Below are positions 37,403 to 46,387 of a DNA stretch of 64,000 nt, piece by piece. Position numbers and translations under genes: made by a program. Source of the DNA: Sulfitobacter sp. HGT1. Its GTDB lineage: Bacteria; Pseudomonadota; Alphaproteobacteria; Rhodobacterales; Rhodobacteraceae. The stretch spans positions 124,001 through 188,000 of the forward strand of contig NZ_BLWI01000008.1 of the NCBI RefSeq assembly GCF_013282155.1. The letters are read 5' to 3'. The first letter of the stretch is position 1, and each line of letters starts with the position of its first letter. The notes under the pieces are model-generated. The model searched no databases and had not been told where the DNA came from. It was given only the letters and a program-made list of their open reading frames with translations.

Positions 37403-38779
37403 ATGCAGGGACCCTCTATGTTCGGCTTTATCACCACCCATATCGAGGTCGTGGGCGTCATTCTTTTGACGTTGCTGGTTGCGTTCATTCTGCTGCAACA
37501 GCGGCGCAGCCCCCAATCCACTGCCGCGTGGATCCTGTTTCTGGTGTTATTACCCTATGTGGCCGTGCCGGTGTTTTTGGGCCTTGGGTTTCGCAAACAA
37601 AACAAGAAGTACAACCCGATCCGGTTTTCCGACAAGGAACACCACCGCACGCCGGTACACGCGCTGGATCACACCTTTCAGGCCTTCAACATGCCCCCCG
37701 CCGTCGAGGCCCAAAGCTTCAGGCTGCTCGACAGCCCGCAGGCCACATTTCATGCGCTGATGGAGATGATCGAAACCGCCGAACACAGCATTGATTGCCT
37801 GTTCTATATCGTTACCGACGACGACACCGGCAGGCGCTTTGTCCAGGCGCTGACCGCCAAGGCCAGGGCCGGCGTCAAAGTGCGGCTGCTCATGGACCGG
37901 ATCGGCACCATGCGCGGCCCCCACAAGGCGATGAAAGCGCTGAGAGAGGCAGGTGCCGACGTGCTGTTCTTTTCGCCGTTTCTGCAATTGCCCAGTTCGG
38001 GCCACCTGAACCTGCGCAATCACCGCAAGATCATCATCGCCGACAATGCCCGCGTTTTCTCGGGGGGGATGAACATCGGGGCCAACTACATGTCGGACGC
38101 GCCCACCGATGCAAGCTGGGTCGATCTGGCTTATCTGCTCGAAGGGTTGGCCGTACAGGGGTTTTGCGATGTCTTCAGATCCGATTGGGAGGTCGCAAGC
38201 GGTAACGATATCAAGCTGACCAGCCCCGCCCCGAAATCTGCGGGCCTTGCCACGGTACAACTGATCCCCTCGGGCCCCGATATTGCCGAAGACCCCCTGC
38301 ATGACGGGCTGATCCGCGCCCTGCATCTGGCACATTCGCGCATCTGGATCGCGACACCGTATTTCGTGCCGACCGAACCCTTGTCCAATGCCCTGCGCAT
38401 CGCGGCCCTGCGCGGTGTCGATGTCAGGATCATGGTGCCGCAGAAATCGTTGCAGCCGATCGCCGATTTCGCCCGCGGTGCCTATCTGCGCGACGCTGAA
38501 ACAGCCGGTGCCGTGATCCACTATTTCACCCCTGCGATGATGCACGCCAAGGCGATGGTGATTGATGACGCCGCCGCCATGGGCACGGCCAATTTCGACG
38601 TGCGCAGCATGTTGCTGAACTTTGAGGCGATGTTGTTTCTTTATGATGCGGGCAGCGTGGCGGATTTGTCTGACTGGTTCACCGCCGGTTTTGCGCAGTG
38701 CCACACAAACACGCCGCACCCGACCTTGCCGCGCCGGCTGTCCGAGGCCATATTCCGCATCGGAGCCCCGATGTTATGA
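37403..38779 (+). CDS. cls: Cardiolipin synthase
   Basis: The 458-residue inner-membrane enzyme joins two phosphatidylglycerols to form cardiolipin. Two N-terminal helices lie around residues 10-60. The two phospholipase D motifs are HLNLRNHRKIIIADN around 210 and MMHAKAMVIDDAAAMGTAN around 378, both with intact H-K-D residues. The start is either ATG 37403 or ATG 37418; AGGGA lies closer to the second. The stop overlaps the start of the next gene by four bases. Confidence 0.92.
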   Translation: MQGPSMFGFITTHIEVVGVILLTLLVAFILLQQRRSPQSTAAWILFLVLLPYVAVPVFLGLGFRKQNKKYNPIRFSDKEHHRTPVHALDHTFQAFNMPPAVEAQSFRLLDSPQATFHALMEMIETAEHSIDCLFYIVTDDDTGRRFVQALTAKARAGVKVRLLMDRIGTMRGPHKAMKALREAGADVLFFSPFLQLPSSGHLNLRNHRKIIIADNARVFSGGMNIGANYMSDAPTDASWVDLAYLLEGLAVQGFCDVFRSDWEVASGNDIKLTSPAPKSAGLATVQLIPSGPDIAEDPLHDGLIRALHLAHSRIWIATPYFVPTEPLSNALRIAALRGVDVRIMVPQKSLQPIADFARGAYLRDAETAGAVIHYFTPAMMHAKAMVIDDAAAMGTANFDVRSMLLNFEAMLFLYDAGSVADLSDWFTAGFAQCHTNTPHPTLPRRLSEAIFRIGAPML

Positions 38780-39516
38780 CCGCACCAGATACCACCACCG
38801 CCCCCACGCTGCGCATCGCCAGCTATAATATGCGCAAGGCCAAGGGCACGGACCGCCAACGCGACCCTGACCGGATCATGCGGATCATCCGCGATCTGGA
38901 TGCCGAAATCGTTGTGCTGCAAGAGGCCGACATGCGCCTTGGTGAACGCCCCTCGGCCCTGCCGATGGATATGCTGACCGCCGAAACCGGCCTGATCGCA
39001 GTGCCCGTGCCCAGCAAGGTCAGCATGGGCTGGCATGGCAACGCGATCTTGCTGACCCCGCGCGCCGAAGTTCAGGATGTCCAGCACATCAACCTGCCCG
39101 GTGCCGAACCGCGCGGCGCGATGGTGGTGGATACCGATATCGGCGGCATCGCATTGCGCGTCATTGCCACCCATCTGGGCCTGATGCGCCGGTCGCGCCG
39201 GGCGCAGCTGTCAGCGCTGATCGCCCATCTGGACGCGCGGTCGCGCCGCCCGACGCTGATTGCCGGTGATATGAACGAATGGTCACAGACTGTCGGGCTT
39301 GGCCGGCTGGCACACCACTTTAACATCCACGCACCGGGCAAGAGCTTTCATGCGCGCATGCCCATGGCCGCCCTTGACCGGATTGCGATGGATGACGATC
39401 TGCGGCTGGTCGGCGGCGGCGTGGTTGAAACACCGGATGCCAAGCGCGCGTCGGATCATCTGCCGATTTGGCTCGATTTCATGCCGCTAATGGGTTTCGG
39501 CCGCGATTTACTGTGA
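38776..39516 (+). CDS. Endonuclease/exonuclease/phosphatase family protein
   Basis: The 246-residue EEP-fold protein opens LRIASYNMRKAKGTD. It has VVLQEADMRLG with the catalytic Glu, RVIATHLGL, LIAGDMNEWS and the terminal RASDHLPIWLDF with the catalytic His. It is coupled to cls (ATGA overlap), so a role in lipid metabolism, such as phosphodiester or phosphatase action on phospholipid head groups, is more likely than DNA repair. Its last nine bases overlap the converging pseudogene. Confidence 0.87.
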   Translation: MTAPDTTTAPTLRIASYNMRKAKGTDRQRDPDRIMRIIRDLDAEIVVLQEADMRLGERPSALPMDMLTAETGLIAVPVPSKVSMGWHGNAILLTPRAEVQDVQHINLPGAEPRGAMVVDTDIGGIALRVIATHLGLMRRSRRAQLSALIAHLDARSRRPTLIAGDMNEWSQTVGLGRLAHHFNIHAPGKSFHARMPMAALDRIAMDDDLRLVGGGVVETPDAKRASDHLPIWLDFMPLMGFGRDLL

Positions 39517-40013
39517 CGTCTTATGCCGCCGCCCCACGCGGTCAGGCCGCCCCGGCAGGTTAAGCACCGTGTCAGACCGTGGCCCCCGCGCGATCACCCT
39601 GCCCTTGGCGATCACACATAACCGGTTGGCCCGCAGGCGCAGCGCCTCTATCGGGTCACCGGCATCCAGCACCACCAGTGATGCCTTGGCCCCGACCTCC
39701 GATCCGTAATTCTGCAAGCCCATGGTGCGCGCATTGCCCGTGGTCACCATGTCAAAGCATTTGCGCAACGCGTCCGGGCTGGTCATCTGCGCCACCTGCA
39801 ACCCCATCAACGCCACGTCCAGCATGTCGCCCGTTCCCAGCGAATACCACAGGTCCGGCACGCAATCCTGCCCCCAGCCGACATTGATCCCCATCGCCAG
39901 CATTTCCTTGAACCGCGTCAGGCCGCGCCGCTTGGGGAATGTATCATGGTGCCCCTGCAAGACGATGTTGATCAGCGGGTTCGGGATCACGTTGAGGCCC
40001 GGGATGCCCCCTA
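39508..40013 (-). pseudogene. codA: C-terminal fragment of a cytosine deaminase
   Basis: About 165 residues match the end of CodA-type amidohydrolases: VIPNPLINIVLQGHHDTFPK, then VGWGQDCVPDLWYSLGTGD (where relatives have GHDC, so a His is replaced) and a C-terminal beta domain LVVLDAGDPIEALRLRANR. The first roughly 250 residues, with the metal-binding HxH and catalytic Glu, are missing. The fragment starts exactly at an AT-rich junction near 40014. It is a relic. Confidence 0.85.
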
Positions 40014-40811
40014 ATTCGGTTTACTTATATTATCATTTGAAAGCAGTGCCTTACATGGTGAAGGCAATGTGATATCGGGGGGCTTTGCCACCGTGCCCAT
40101 CATCAGCGCCGGCAATGGGTTCTTATCCGTGTCAGCGGTACGGGTCTGGGCGACCAACTTGCTATAGCGCAGCGCCGTAACACGGTCGGATATCTCTATA
40201 ACCTCATGTAATTTATGGAAAATAAAGGGTATCGACAAACCGTTTGCGGTTGCCAATCGAAGGGTTGCGAAGAGGTCATCTGCTTCTTGCGGGGGCAGAT
40301 GTGCGGTGGGTTCGTCAAGGATCAGGATTTTCACATACCGGTACAACGCCTTAAAGATTTCCACCCGCTGGCGTTCGCCGACCGACAGGCCGCCCACCCG
40401 CGCCGAAGGTTCAACCATAAGTTTAAATATGCCTTACAATTATTTGTTTTTGAACGGTATTCAAACCTTCTTAAAGTGAAAATAATTCAGCGATTGGACG
40501 CCAGGCGCGATGTTCTCCAACACCGTCAGATTATCCGCCAAGGTGAAATGCTGATGCACCATGGCATCGCGCGCGGCACGCGCATTGCCCGGCGGCAGGG
40601 TCTGGCCGAACACCTGCACCGACACTCTGCTGGCGGTATCGCCCCCGAACACGATATTCATCAACGTCGTCATGCCTGCGCCGTTTTCCTCCAACAGCGC
40701 CACGACCCCGGCCCGATGCAAAGACAAGCTGACCGCGTCATTCGCGACCAGCCTGCCAAAGCGTTTGATGATGGCGTCAAAGCGCAGAACGACCTCTGAG
40801 GTTGCCATCAT
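40011..40811 (-). pseudogene. Fragments of a BMP-type (sugar/nucleoside) ABC transporter ATPase
   Basis: Two broken pieces cover only the first ATPase half of a protein normally about 510 residues long. The 5' piece (40461-40811) has a damaged Walker A, EENGAGMTTLM in place of GxNGAGKST, and keeps the Q-loop region VHQHFTLADNLTVLEN. The 3' piece (40011-40418) has the signature LSVGERQRVEI and Walker B ILILDEPTAHL. About 30 residues between them are replaced by AT-rich sequence. The second ATPase half and both permeases are gone. Confidence 0.87.
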
Positions 40812-40814
40812 GGG

Positions 40815-41250
40815 TTACGGCGACGTGGGTTCGCAATCGTCGATCTCGACGGTGAAATCACCTGACATGATCTCGGCCTCGCGCTTTTTGACCAGTTCAA
40901 GCGCGGCTTCGGGGGCCTTACCCTCAAACGTGCCCAAGGGGGCCAGAACGGTGCCGCCCTCTTTGGTGAACGCATAGATCCCGAAATCCGCCGCCATGCA
41001 CATGCCTAGGTGCACTTCGGCAATCGTCTTGTCCAAGGTCGGCGCAAAGTTCCAGATCGCCGAGGCAACGACGGTTTCAGGCCATTCCCGGCTTCGGCAT
41101 ATTCACACACGACGCGGGCATAGTCGGTGTTGCTGACGTTCTCCGAATAGACATGGTCGATATCGCCCGCGCGCCTTGGCCGCCATCGCTGCCTTGTGAA
41201 TGCGGCTGACCCAAATGCCAGCGACCTAGATCGGTTCGGCAGCCAGCGCG
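40815..41250 (-). pseudogene. Fragments of a BMP-family substrate-binding protein
   Basis: Three reading frames carry pieces of one protein. First come a few residues, WVSRIHKAAMAAKARG, then after a frameshift DHVYSENVSNTDYARVVCEY, then after another shift PETVVASAIWNFAPTLDKT through to VEIDDCEPTSP, which is the usual C-terminus. Roughly 180 central residues and the N-terminus with its signal peptide are absent. Gene order binding protein, ATPase, deaminase matches intact nucleobase/nucleoside import loci in relatives. Confidence 0.85.
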
Positions 41251-41258
41251 GCAACGGG

Positions 41259-42059
41259 TCAGGCAAAGGTCAACTGCACGCGGCCGAATGCCCCGAAATC
41301 CGCGTCGAATACGCTGCCGGGTTCTGCCTCGATCGGGCGGATGAACGACCCTGACAGAACGGTTTCGCCAGCCGACAGACCCATGCCATAGACGGCAAGC
41401 CGTTGGACCAGCCAGACAATCCCCATCACCGGATCATTCAGCACGCCTGCGCCCAATCCGGTTTCTTCGACCACCCCGTTGCGTTTGACCACGGCCCCGA
41501 CCCAACGCAAATCTTGCGCGTCGATCCTGTGCCGCTCAGCCCCCAAAACGATGCCCGCATTGGCCGCATTATCCGCCACCGTGTCATAGATCACCCGCGG
41601 TTTGCCGGTCGCCGGATCAGTACGCAACACACGGGTGTCGAGGATTTCGAGCGCGGGGGTCACATGGTCGGTCGCTGCAATAACGGCATCGCGCGTGACA
41701 TCCGCGCCGGCCAGATCGGTTTTCATGACAAAGGCAATCTCGGCCTCGATCCGGGGTTGGATGAACCGCCCCTTGGGCACCGTGTCGCCGGTCTGGAACA
41801 CCATGTCATCCAGCAGAACGCCGCTGTCAGGTGTGGTGATGTTGAGCGCCTGTTGCATGGCGCGGCTGGTCAGGCCGATCTTCCAACCAATGACACGCGC
41901 CCCCGCCGCCCGTTTGCGCGCGACCAGGGCGGCCTGCACGGCATAGGCATCGTCCAGCGTGATGGCGGGATAGGCAAGGCTCAGCAGCCCGCATTGCTGG
42001 CCGCTGAGTTCGGCCTGAAACAACATGTCGGCGGCGGCGGTAATTTCAGCAGGGGTCAT
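41259..42059 (-). CDS. hpaH: 2-oxo-hept-3-ene-1,7-dioate hydratase
   Basis: The 266-residue FAH-fold hydratase adds water to the decarboxylated ring-cleavage product in homoprotocatechuate degradation. Family features are GWKIGLTSRAMQQAL around residue 58, the metal-binding PRIEAEIAFVM around 103 and the NDPVMGIVWLV segment. It is the last gene of the hpaF-E-D-G-H operon, with its start overlapping the hpaG stop by four bases. HpaI, the aldolase for the next step, is not in the window. Confidence 0.9.
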   Translation of the reverse strand: MTPAEITAAADMLFQAELSGQQCGLLSLAYPAITLDDAYAVQAALVARKRAAGARVIGWKIGLTSRAMQQALNITTPDSGVLLDDMVFQTGDTVPKGRFIQPRIEAEIAFVMKTDLAGADVTRDAVIAATDHVTPALEILDTRVLRTDPATGKPRVIYDTVADNAANAGIVLGAERHRIDAQDLRWVGAVVKRNGVVEETGLGAGVLNDPVMGIVWLVQRLAVYGMGLSAGETVLSGSFIRPIEAEPGSVFDADFGAFGRVQLTFA

Positions 42060-42910
42060 TCGTCGGTTACTCCGTTGCGCAAGATGCCGATGCCTTGGGC
42101 TTCGACCTCGACCACGTCACCGGGCACCAGCCAGACCGGCGGATCAAACCGCGCACCCGCACCCGTGGGCGTGCCCGTGATGATGATGTCGCCCGCCACC
42201 AAAGTCGTGAAGGTCGAGATATAGGCGATCTGGCGCGCGACGGGAAACAGCATCCGCCCGGTGCGGTCCTTTTGGCGGAGCGCGCCGTTGACCCGCGTCT
42301 CGAGCGCGACATCGACGATCTGGTCAGGATTCGTAAAGGGCACCAACCAAGGGCCCATGGCCCCTGATCCGTCCCAATTCTTGCCCTGGGTCACGTTGAA
42401 TTTCGCGTGACGCACCCAATCCCTTAATGTACCTTCATTACAAAGGGTTATTGCAGATATGTGATCCAGTGCATGAGCTTGGTCAATCCGTCTGCCACCT
42501 TTGCCGATAACGACAGCAATTTCGCCCTCGTAATCCAGCTGATGTGTCTCTGGTGGGCGGGTTAGAGGCGATTCATGCCCGACAAAGGAGCGCGGAAACC
42601 GGATGAACAGCGACATGTTGGGCGGTGCGTCTTGCCCGTCTTTATATTCGGCGTTGCGATCGGGGAAATTGACGCCCACGCAGATGATCTTTTCGGGATT
42701 TGGCACGGGAATATCCCAGCGGAAGGTGCCATTGGCGTGGCTGACAGCCCTGCCCTGTGCGGCGACCTCAAGCGATGAAAAACCATCGTTTTCAATCACA
42801 TCGCGCAATGTCTTCCACTGCGGGAAATCGCCCGACAGCGCGATCATGCCGCCGTCTGACACAGCGCCGTAATATTGGGTGTCATCAACGGTGAATGTGG
42901 CAAATTTCAT
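42056..42910 (-). CDS. hpaG: Fumarylacetoacetate hydrolase family protein (HpaG-type decarboxylase)
   Basis: The 284-residue protein has the FAH catalytic core: KIICVGVNFPDRNAEY, then LDYEGEIAVVIGKGGRRI with the metal-binding Glu residues, and IITGTPTGAGARFDPP near the end. By position between hpaD and hpaH it should act as the 5-oxopent-3-ene-1,2,5-tricarboxylate decarboxylase. It is single-domain, whereas enteric HpaG is a two-domain fusion. Assignment to this step rests mainly on context, because FAH proteins catalyse several reactions. Confidence 0.85.
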   Translation of the reverse strand: MKFATFTVDDTQYYGAVSDGGMIALSGDFPQWKTLRDVIENDGFSSLEVAAQGRAVSHANGTFRWDIPVPNPEKIICVGVNFPDRNAEYKDGQDAPPNMSLFIRFPRSFVGHESPLTRPPETHQLDYEGEIAVVIGKGGRRIDQAHALDHISAITLCNEGTLRDWVRHAKFNVTQGKNWDGSGAMGPWLVPFTNPDQIVDVALETRVNGALRQKDRTGRMLFPVARQIAYISTFTTLVAGDIIITGTPTGAGARFDPPVWLVPGDVVEVEAQGIGILRNGVTDE

Positions 42911-42922
42911 GGTGTACTTCCT

Positions 42923-43903
42923 TTAGGGTGCGATGATCGGTTGCGCCTTCAGATCGCTTTCAGCGACAGTGACCCCGTCGAAAAGCGACCCCAGTTCAAA
43001 CCAGCTGCGCGGCGCTGCGGCCCCCCACAAGGTCTGGCGCTGCGGGTCTTTGAGATCCCATTTGATCGGTTCCATATCGGGGTCGATCGTCTGGTAATCC
43101 GAGCAGTAAATCTCGGTGCGGTGGCCATCCTGATCGCGGATATACAAGAAGAACGCGTTGGAAATCCCGTGCCGTCCGGGCCCGCGTTCGATGTTGGTCA
43201 CATAGCCGGTCGTGCTCATCAGATCGAGCAGGTCGATGATGTTAAGCGGCGTCGGCACCCAGAACGCAAGGTGATGCAGGCGCGGGCCGGTGCCGTTGGT
43301 GAAGGCCACGTCATGCACGCCGCCCTTGCGCTGCATCCATGCGGCCCAGGTGCGGTCGGTTTCCTCGTCTGCGGTGTATTCGGTAACGCGAAACCCCATG
43401 TCGCCATAGAATTGCACCGACGCATCGACGTTGGGGCTGAACATGTTGAAGTGGTCGATGCGCAGCGGTTTCACGCCTTGGTACAGCTTGTACTTCTGAT
43501 GGATCGACGGCAGCCGGTCCATCTTGGCATAAAACTCCAACGGGATACCCATCGGATCACGGGTGGACAGCACCCGGCCCATAAACGGGCGCTCGATCCA
43601 TGCGGTGGGCAGATCGCGGGATCTGAACCATGCCTCGGCGCGGTCCAAGTCCTCTTCGCTCCAGACCTTAAAGCCCAGAACCCCCACCGATCCGGCTTCG
43701 GCTTTTTTCAGGATCACGCAGTGGTGGCCGCGTTCCTCCATGGCGCGCAGATAGATATGGGTCGCGTCCTCGTGGGTGACTTGCAGACCCAGGGTATCGA
43801 CGTAAAACGCGCGGCTCCATGCCAGATCGGTCACGCGCAGTTCGACATGGCTGAGGCGGACGATGTTGAAGGGCGGGTTCAGGTTGGCGGCGGGAATTGG
43901 CAT
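42923..43903 (-). CDS. hpaD: 3,4-dihydroxyphenylacetate 2,3-dioxygenase
   Basis: The 326-residue extradiol dioxygenase has two VOC modules. Module 1 starts RLSHVELRVTDLAWSRAFY. Module 2 carries the metal ligands: His in RIDHFNMFSP, His in RLHHLAFWVPT around residue 215, and Glu in HRTEIYCSDYQ around 268. It opens the homoprotocatechuate ring next to the hydroxyls with Fe(II) or Mn(II). This is the VOC-type HpaD of Gram-positives and many alphaproteobacteria, not the LigB-type enzyme of E. coli. Confidence 0.93.
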   Translation of the reverse strand: MPIPAANLNPPFNIVRLSHVELRVTDLAWSRAFYVDTLGLQVTHEDATHIYLRAMEERGHHCVILKKAEAGSVGVLGFKVWSEEDLDRAEAWFRSRDLPTAWIERPFMGRVLSTRDPMGIPLEFYAKMDRLPSIHQKYKLYQGVKPLRIDHFNMFSPNVDASVQFYGDMGFRVTEYTADEETDRTWAAWMQRKGGVHDVAFTNGTGPRLHHLAFWVPTPLNIIDLLDLMSTTGYVTNIERGPGRHGISNAFFLYIRDQDGHRTEIYCSDYQTIDPDMEPIKWDLKDPQRQTLWGAAAPRSWFELGSLFDGVTVAESDLKAQPIIAP

Positions 43904-43918
43904 AGCGCTGTCCTTTGT

Positions 43919-45424
43919 TTACGCGCCCAGACGGGCAATTTTATGCTGGCCAAGGGCAAAGGCGGTGTTTTTCTGCTCCATATAGAAATCAAACGACCAT
44001 TGCCCGCCATCACGGCCGATCCCGCTGGCCTTGGTGCCGCCAAAGGGTGTCGGCAGGTGGCGCACGTTGTCGGAATTCACCCAGATCATCCCCGCATCCA
44101 GCGCGTCCGAGAACCGCAAGGCGCGGGTGACATCATTGGTCCAGACATATCCCGTCAGCCCGTAATCGACATCATTGGCGATGCGCAACGCCTCGTCTTC
44201 GTCCTTGAACCGGATCGAGGTCAGGACCGGGCCAAAGATTTCCTCCTGCGAAATCCGCATTTTCGGGGTCGCGTGGGTAAACAGGGTCGGCTTGACGAAC
44301 CAGCCCTTCCCGTCAGGTGCCGTGCCGCCTGCGGCCACAGTCGCACCATCCGTGCGGGCAATGTCAAAATAGCTGCACACCTTGTCGTAATGTACCTTGT
44401 GGATCAGTGGGCCGACTTCGGTGGCAAGGTCCAGCGGATGACCGACGCGAATGGTGTTGACCCGCTCGACCAGTCGCGCCTCGAATGCGTCGGCAATCGT
44501 GTCTTGCACCAACAAGCGGCTTGACGATGTGCAGCGTTCCCCGTTCAGCGAATAGATCATGAAGATCGTCGCATCCAAGGCGCGTTCGAAATCGGCATCA
44601 TCGAATACCACAACCGGGTTTTTGCCGCCCAGTTCGAAATGGCAGCGCTTCAGGGTATCGGCCCCCTGTTTCATGATCATCGATCCGGTTTTGCTCTCTC
44701 CGACAAAGGCAATTGCCTTGATATCGGGGTGTTCGGTCAACGCGCGTCCTGCGTCTTCGCCCATGCCGTTGACCAGGTTCCAGACACCGGCGGGCAGACC
44801 CGCCTCGTGGGCGATCTCGGCCAGAATACGGGCGGTCAGCGGGCTGAATTCGGCGGGTTTATGCACGATGGTGCAGCCCGCGGCCAAGGCGGGCGCGATC
44901 TTCCAGGTGGACAGCATAAACGGCGTATTCCACGGCGTGATCACCCCCACGGGGCCGATGGGGCTGCGGCTGGTGATGTTCATGTGGCTGTTGGTGGGCA
45001 GCGATTGCCCGTCGCGTGCCGTCGGGGCCATGTCGGCGTAATAGCGAAAGTTTTCAGCCCCGCGCAGGGCGGCCTTGGACATGAAGCGGAACGCCTGCCC
45101 GGTGTCCCAGCATTCGCATAGCGCGATTTCTTCGGCGCGTGCCACGATCCCGTCGGCGATCTTGTGCAATATCTTTTTGCGGGCGGCCCCGTCCAGTGCG
45201 GCCCATGCCGGAAACGCGGCTTTGGCGGCTTTGGCGGCGCGGTCGATATCCTCTGCCGTGCCTTTGGCGACAGTACATATCAAGGTTTCATCCACCGGCG
45301 AACAGGTTTCAAAGCTTTGCTGACCGGCGATATCCTGACCGTCGATCAGGTTCAAAATCCCCTTGTCGCGAAACCGCGCCAGATGGGCGTCAAGCTTGGC
45401 AAGATGCGTGGCAAGATCGGTCAT
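43919..45424 (-). CDS. hpaE: 5-carboxymethyl-2-hydroxymuconate semialdehyde dehydrogenase
   Basis: The 501-residue NAD-dependent aldehyde dehydrogenase oxidises the ring-cleavage semialdehyde. ALDH landmarks are GVITPWNTPFMLSTWKIAPA (cofactor site), the catalytic Glu in CHFELGGKNPVVVF around residue 268 and the catalytic Cys in LNGERCTSSSRLL around 302. EEIFGPVL and PFGGTKASGIGRDGG follow. The start ATG at 45424 overlaps the hpaF stop by four bases; the frame beyond is antisense-type noise. Confidence 0.93.
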   Translation of the reverse strand: MTDLATHLAKLDAHLARFRDKGILNLIDGQDIAGQQSFETCSPVDETLICTVAKGTAEDIDRAAKAAKAAFPAWAALDGAARKKILHKIADGIVARAEEIALCECWDTGQAFRFMSKAALRGAENFRYYADMAPTARDGQSLPTNSHMNITSRSPIGPVGVITPWNTPFMLSTWKIAPALAAGCTIVHKPAEFSPLTARILAEIAHEAGLPAGVWNLVNGMGEDAGRALTEHPDIKAIAFVGESKTGSMIMKQGADTLKRCHFELGGKNPVVVFDDADFERALDATIFMIYSLNGERCTSSSRLLVQDTIADAFEARLVERVNTIRVGHPLDLATEVGPLIHKVHYDKVCSYFDIARTDGATVAAGGTAPDGKGWFVKPTLFTHATPKMRISQEEIFGPVLTSIRFKDEDEALRIANDVDYGLTGYVWTNDVTRALRFSDALDAGMIWVNSDNVRHLPTPFGGTKASGIGRDGGQWSFDFYMEQKNTAFALGQHKIARLGA

Positions 45425-45813
45425 TGTAATTCCTTTGGCAGGTATTGGCGGATTGAACTGGATTTGAAGCTCAGCGCAGGGTCGATCTCGCGCATCTCCA
45501 TCGACAGCATGAATGAAGAGCTTGCCATCACGGGGGCGCAGAACGCTTCCATCGCTTGAAAGATCGCTTTCGCGGCGGCCTGCTTGGCAGAATCCGCGCG
45601 CCCTGCCGCCAGCCGCACCGACAGATCCAGAAACGCGTGATCGGGGTTGCCATCGGCCATCACCACATGGGTGCAGGCGGTGGCGCGGACCCGAATGCCC
45701 GCCACAGGAAAAACGCCCGTCTTGGCTGCGGCATCGGCGACCACCTGACACAGCGCGGCAACGTCCAGACGCGCCGCAAGGTTGGGTGAATAATCAATGT
45801 GAAGATGTGGCAT
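45421..45813 (-). CDS. hpaF: 5-carboxymethyl-2-hydroxymuconate delta-isomerase
   Basis: The 130-residue tautomerase begins MPHLHIDYSPNL, placing the catalytic proline directly after the initiator methionine, as in the 4-oxalocrotonate tautomerase superfamily. The rest follows the CHMI pattern (CTHVVMADGNPDHAFLDL). I chose the ATG at 45813 for that reason; an upstream extension to 45879 would bury the proline and cross the operator. It is the first gene of the degradative operon. Confidence 0.92.
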   Translation of the reverse strand: MPHLHIDYSPNLAARLDVAALCQVVADAAAKTGVFPVAGIRVRATACTHVVMADGNPDHAFLDLSVRLAAGRADSAKQAAAKAIFQAMEAFCAPVMASSSFMLSMEMREIDPALSFKSSSIRQYLPKELQ

Positions 45814-45842
45814 GAACCCTCCCCGGAGCCGCATGGATTTAG

Positions 45843-45875
45843 TTGACAAGTTAAGTATATTAATTAACATGTCAA
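45843..45875. promoter_or_regulatory. Inverted-repeat operator, probably for HpaR
   Basis: TTGACAAGTTAA at 45843-45854 and TTAACATGTCAA at 45864-45875 form an inverted repeat matching at 11 of 12 positions, with a 9-base spacer. It lies in the 91-base gap between divergent hpaF and hpaR and overlaps TTGACA/TATATT promoter-like boxes. A MarR-family dimer site here would control both directions. Confidence 0.75.
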
Positions 45876-45904
45876 TCAAATTTAGCTAACCCGAAAGCCC
45901 CACC

Positions 45905-46387
45905 TTGACCAACGATCGCTCAAAACTGACGCAAACCGCACGATCCTTGCCGATTGCGCTGCTGCGCGCCCGCGAAACCGTGATGGGTCCTTACCGCGAA
46001 ATGCTGAGCGAGACCGGCATCAGCGAACAGAAATGGCGGGTCTTGCGGGTGGTATCTGAATCCGGCCCGATGGAACAGACCGCCATCGCCAGCGCCGCCT
46101 GCCTGATGTTGCCCAGCCTGACCCGCATCCTGAGCGCGATGGAGAAAGACGGCCTGCTGACCCGCCACCCGGGCACCAAGGACAGGCGCAAATCCATCGT
46201 CACGATCAGCACAAAGGGGCAAACCCTGATCAACGATCATGCCGCCCGCTCTGCTGAAATCACACAGCAGCTTCATGCCCGCTTTGGCAGTGATCGCATA
46301 TCTCAACTGCTGGACCTGCTTGAAGATCTGAAAGACGCTGATCTGACAGCGACACCTGATATCACCACAAAAGGACATACCCCATGA
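45905..46387 (+). CDS. hpaR: MarR family regulator of homoprotocatechuate degradation
   Basis: The 160-residue winged-helix protein resembles HpaR: SLPIALLRARETVMGPYREM, then GISEQKWRVLRVVSESGPME, and the wing LLTRHPGTKDRRKSIVTI. HpaR in enteric bacteria represses the hpa genes until the aromatic substrate appears. The only start that fits is a TTG at 45905 with a weak ribosome site, so the repressor is probably made at a low level. Its end overlaps the next gene by four bases. Confidence 0.9.
   Translation: MTNDRSKLTQTARSLPIALLRARETVMGPYREMLSETGISEQKWRVLRVVSESGPMEQTAIASAACLMLPSLTRILSAMEKDGLLTRHPGTKDRRKSIVTISTKGQTLINDHAARSAEITQQLHARFGSDRISQLLDLLEDLKDADLTATPDITTKGHTP

Noticed and set aside
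42875..44524. 549-codon plus-strand frame over hpaD and hpaE
   Set aside because: It is an antisense shadow; the minus-strand genes have intact catalytic motifs and a consistent operon structure.
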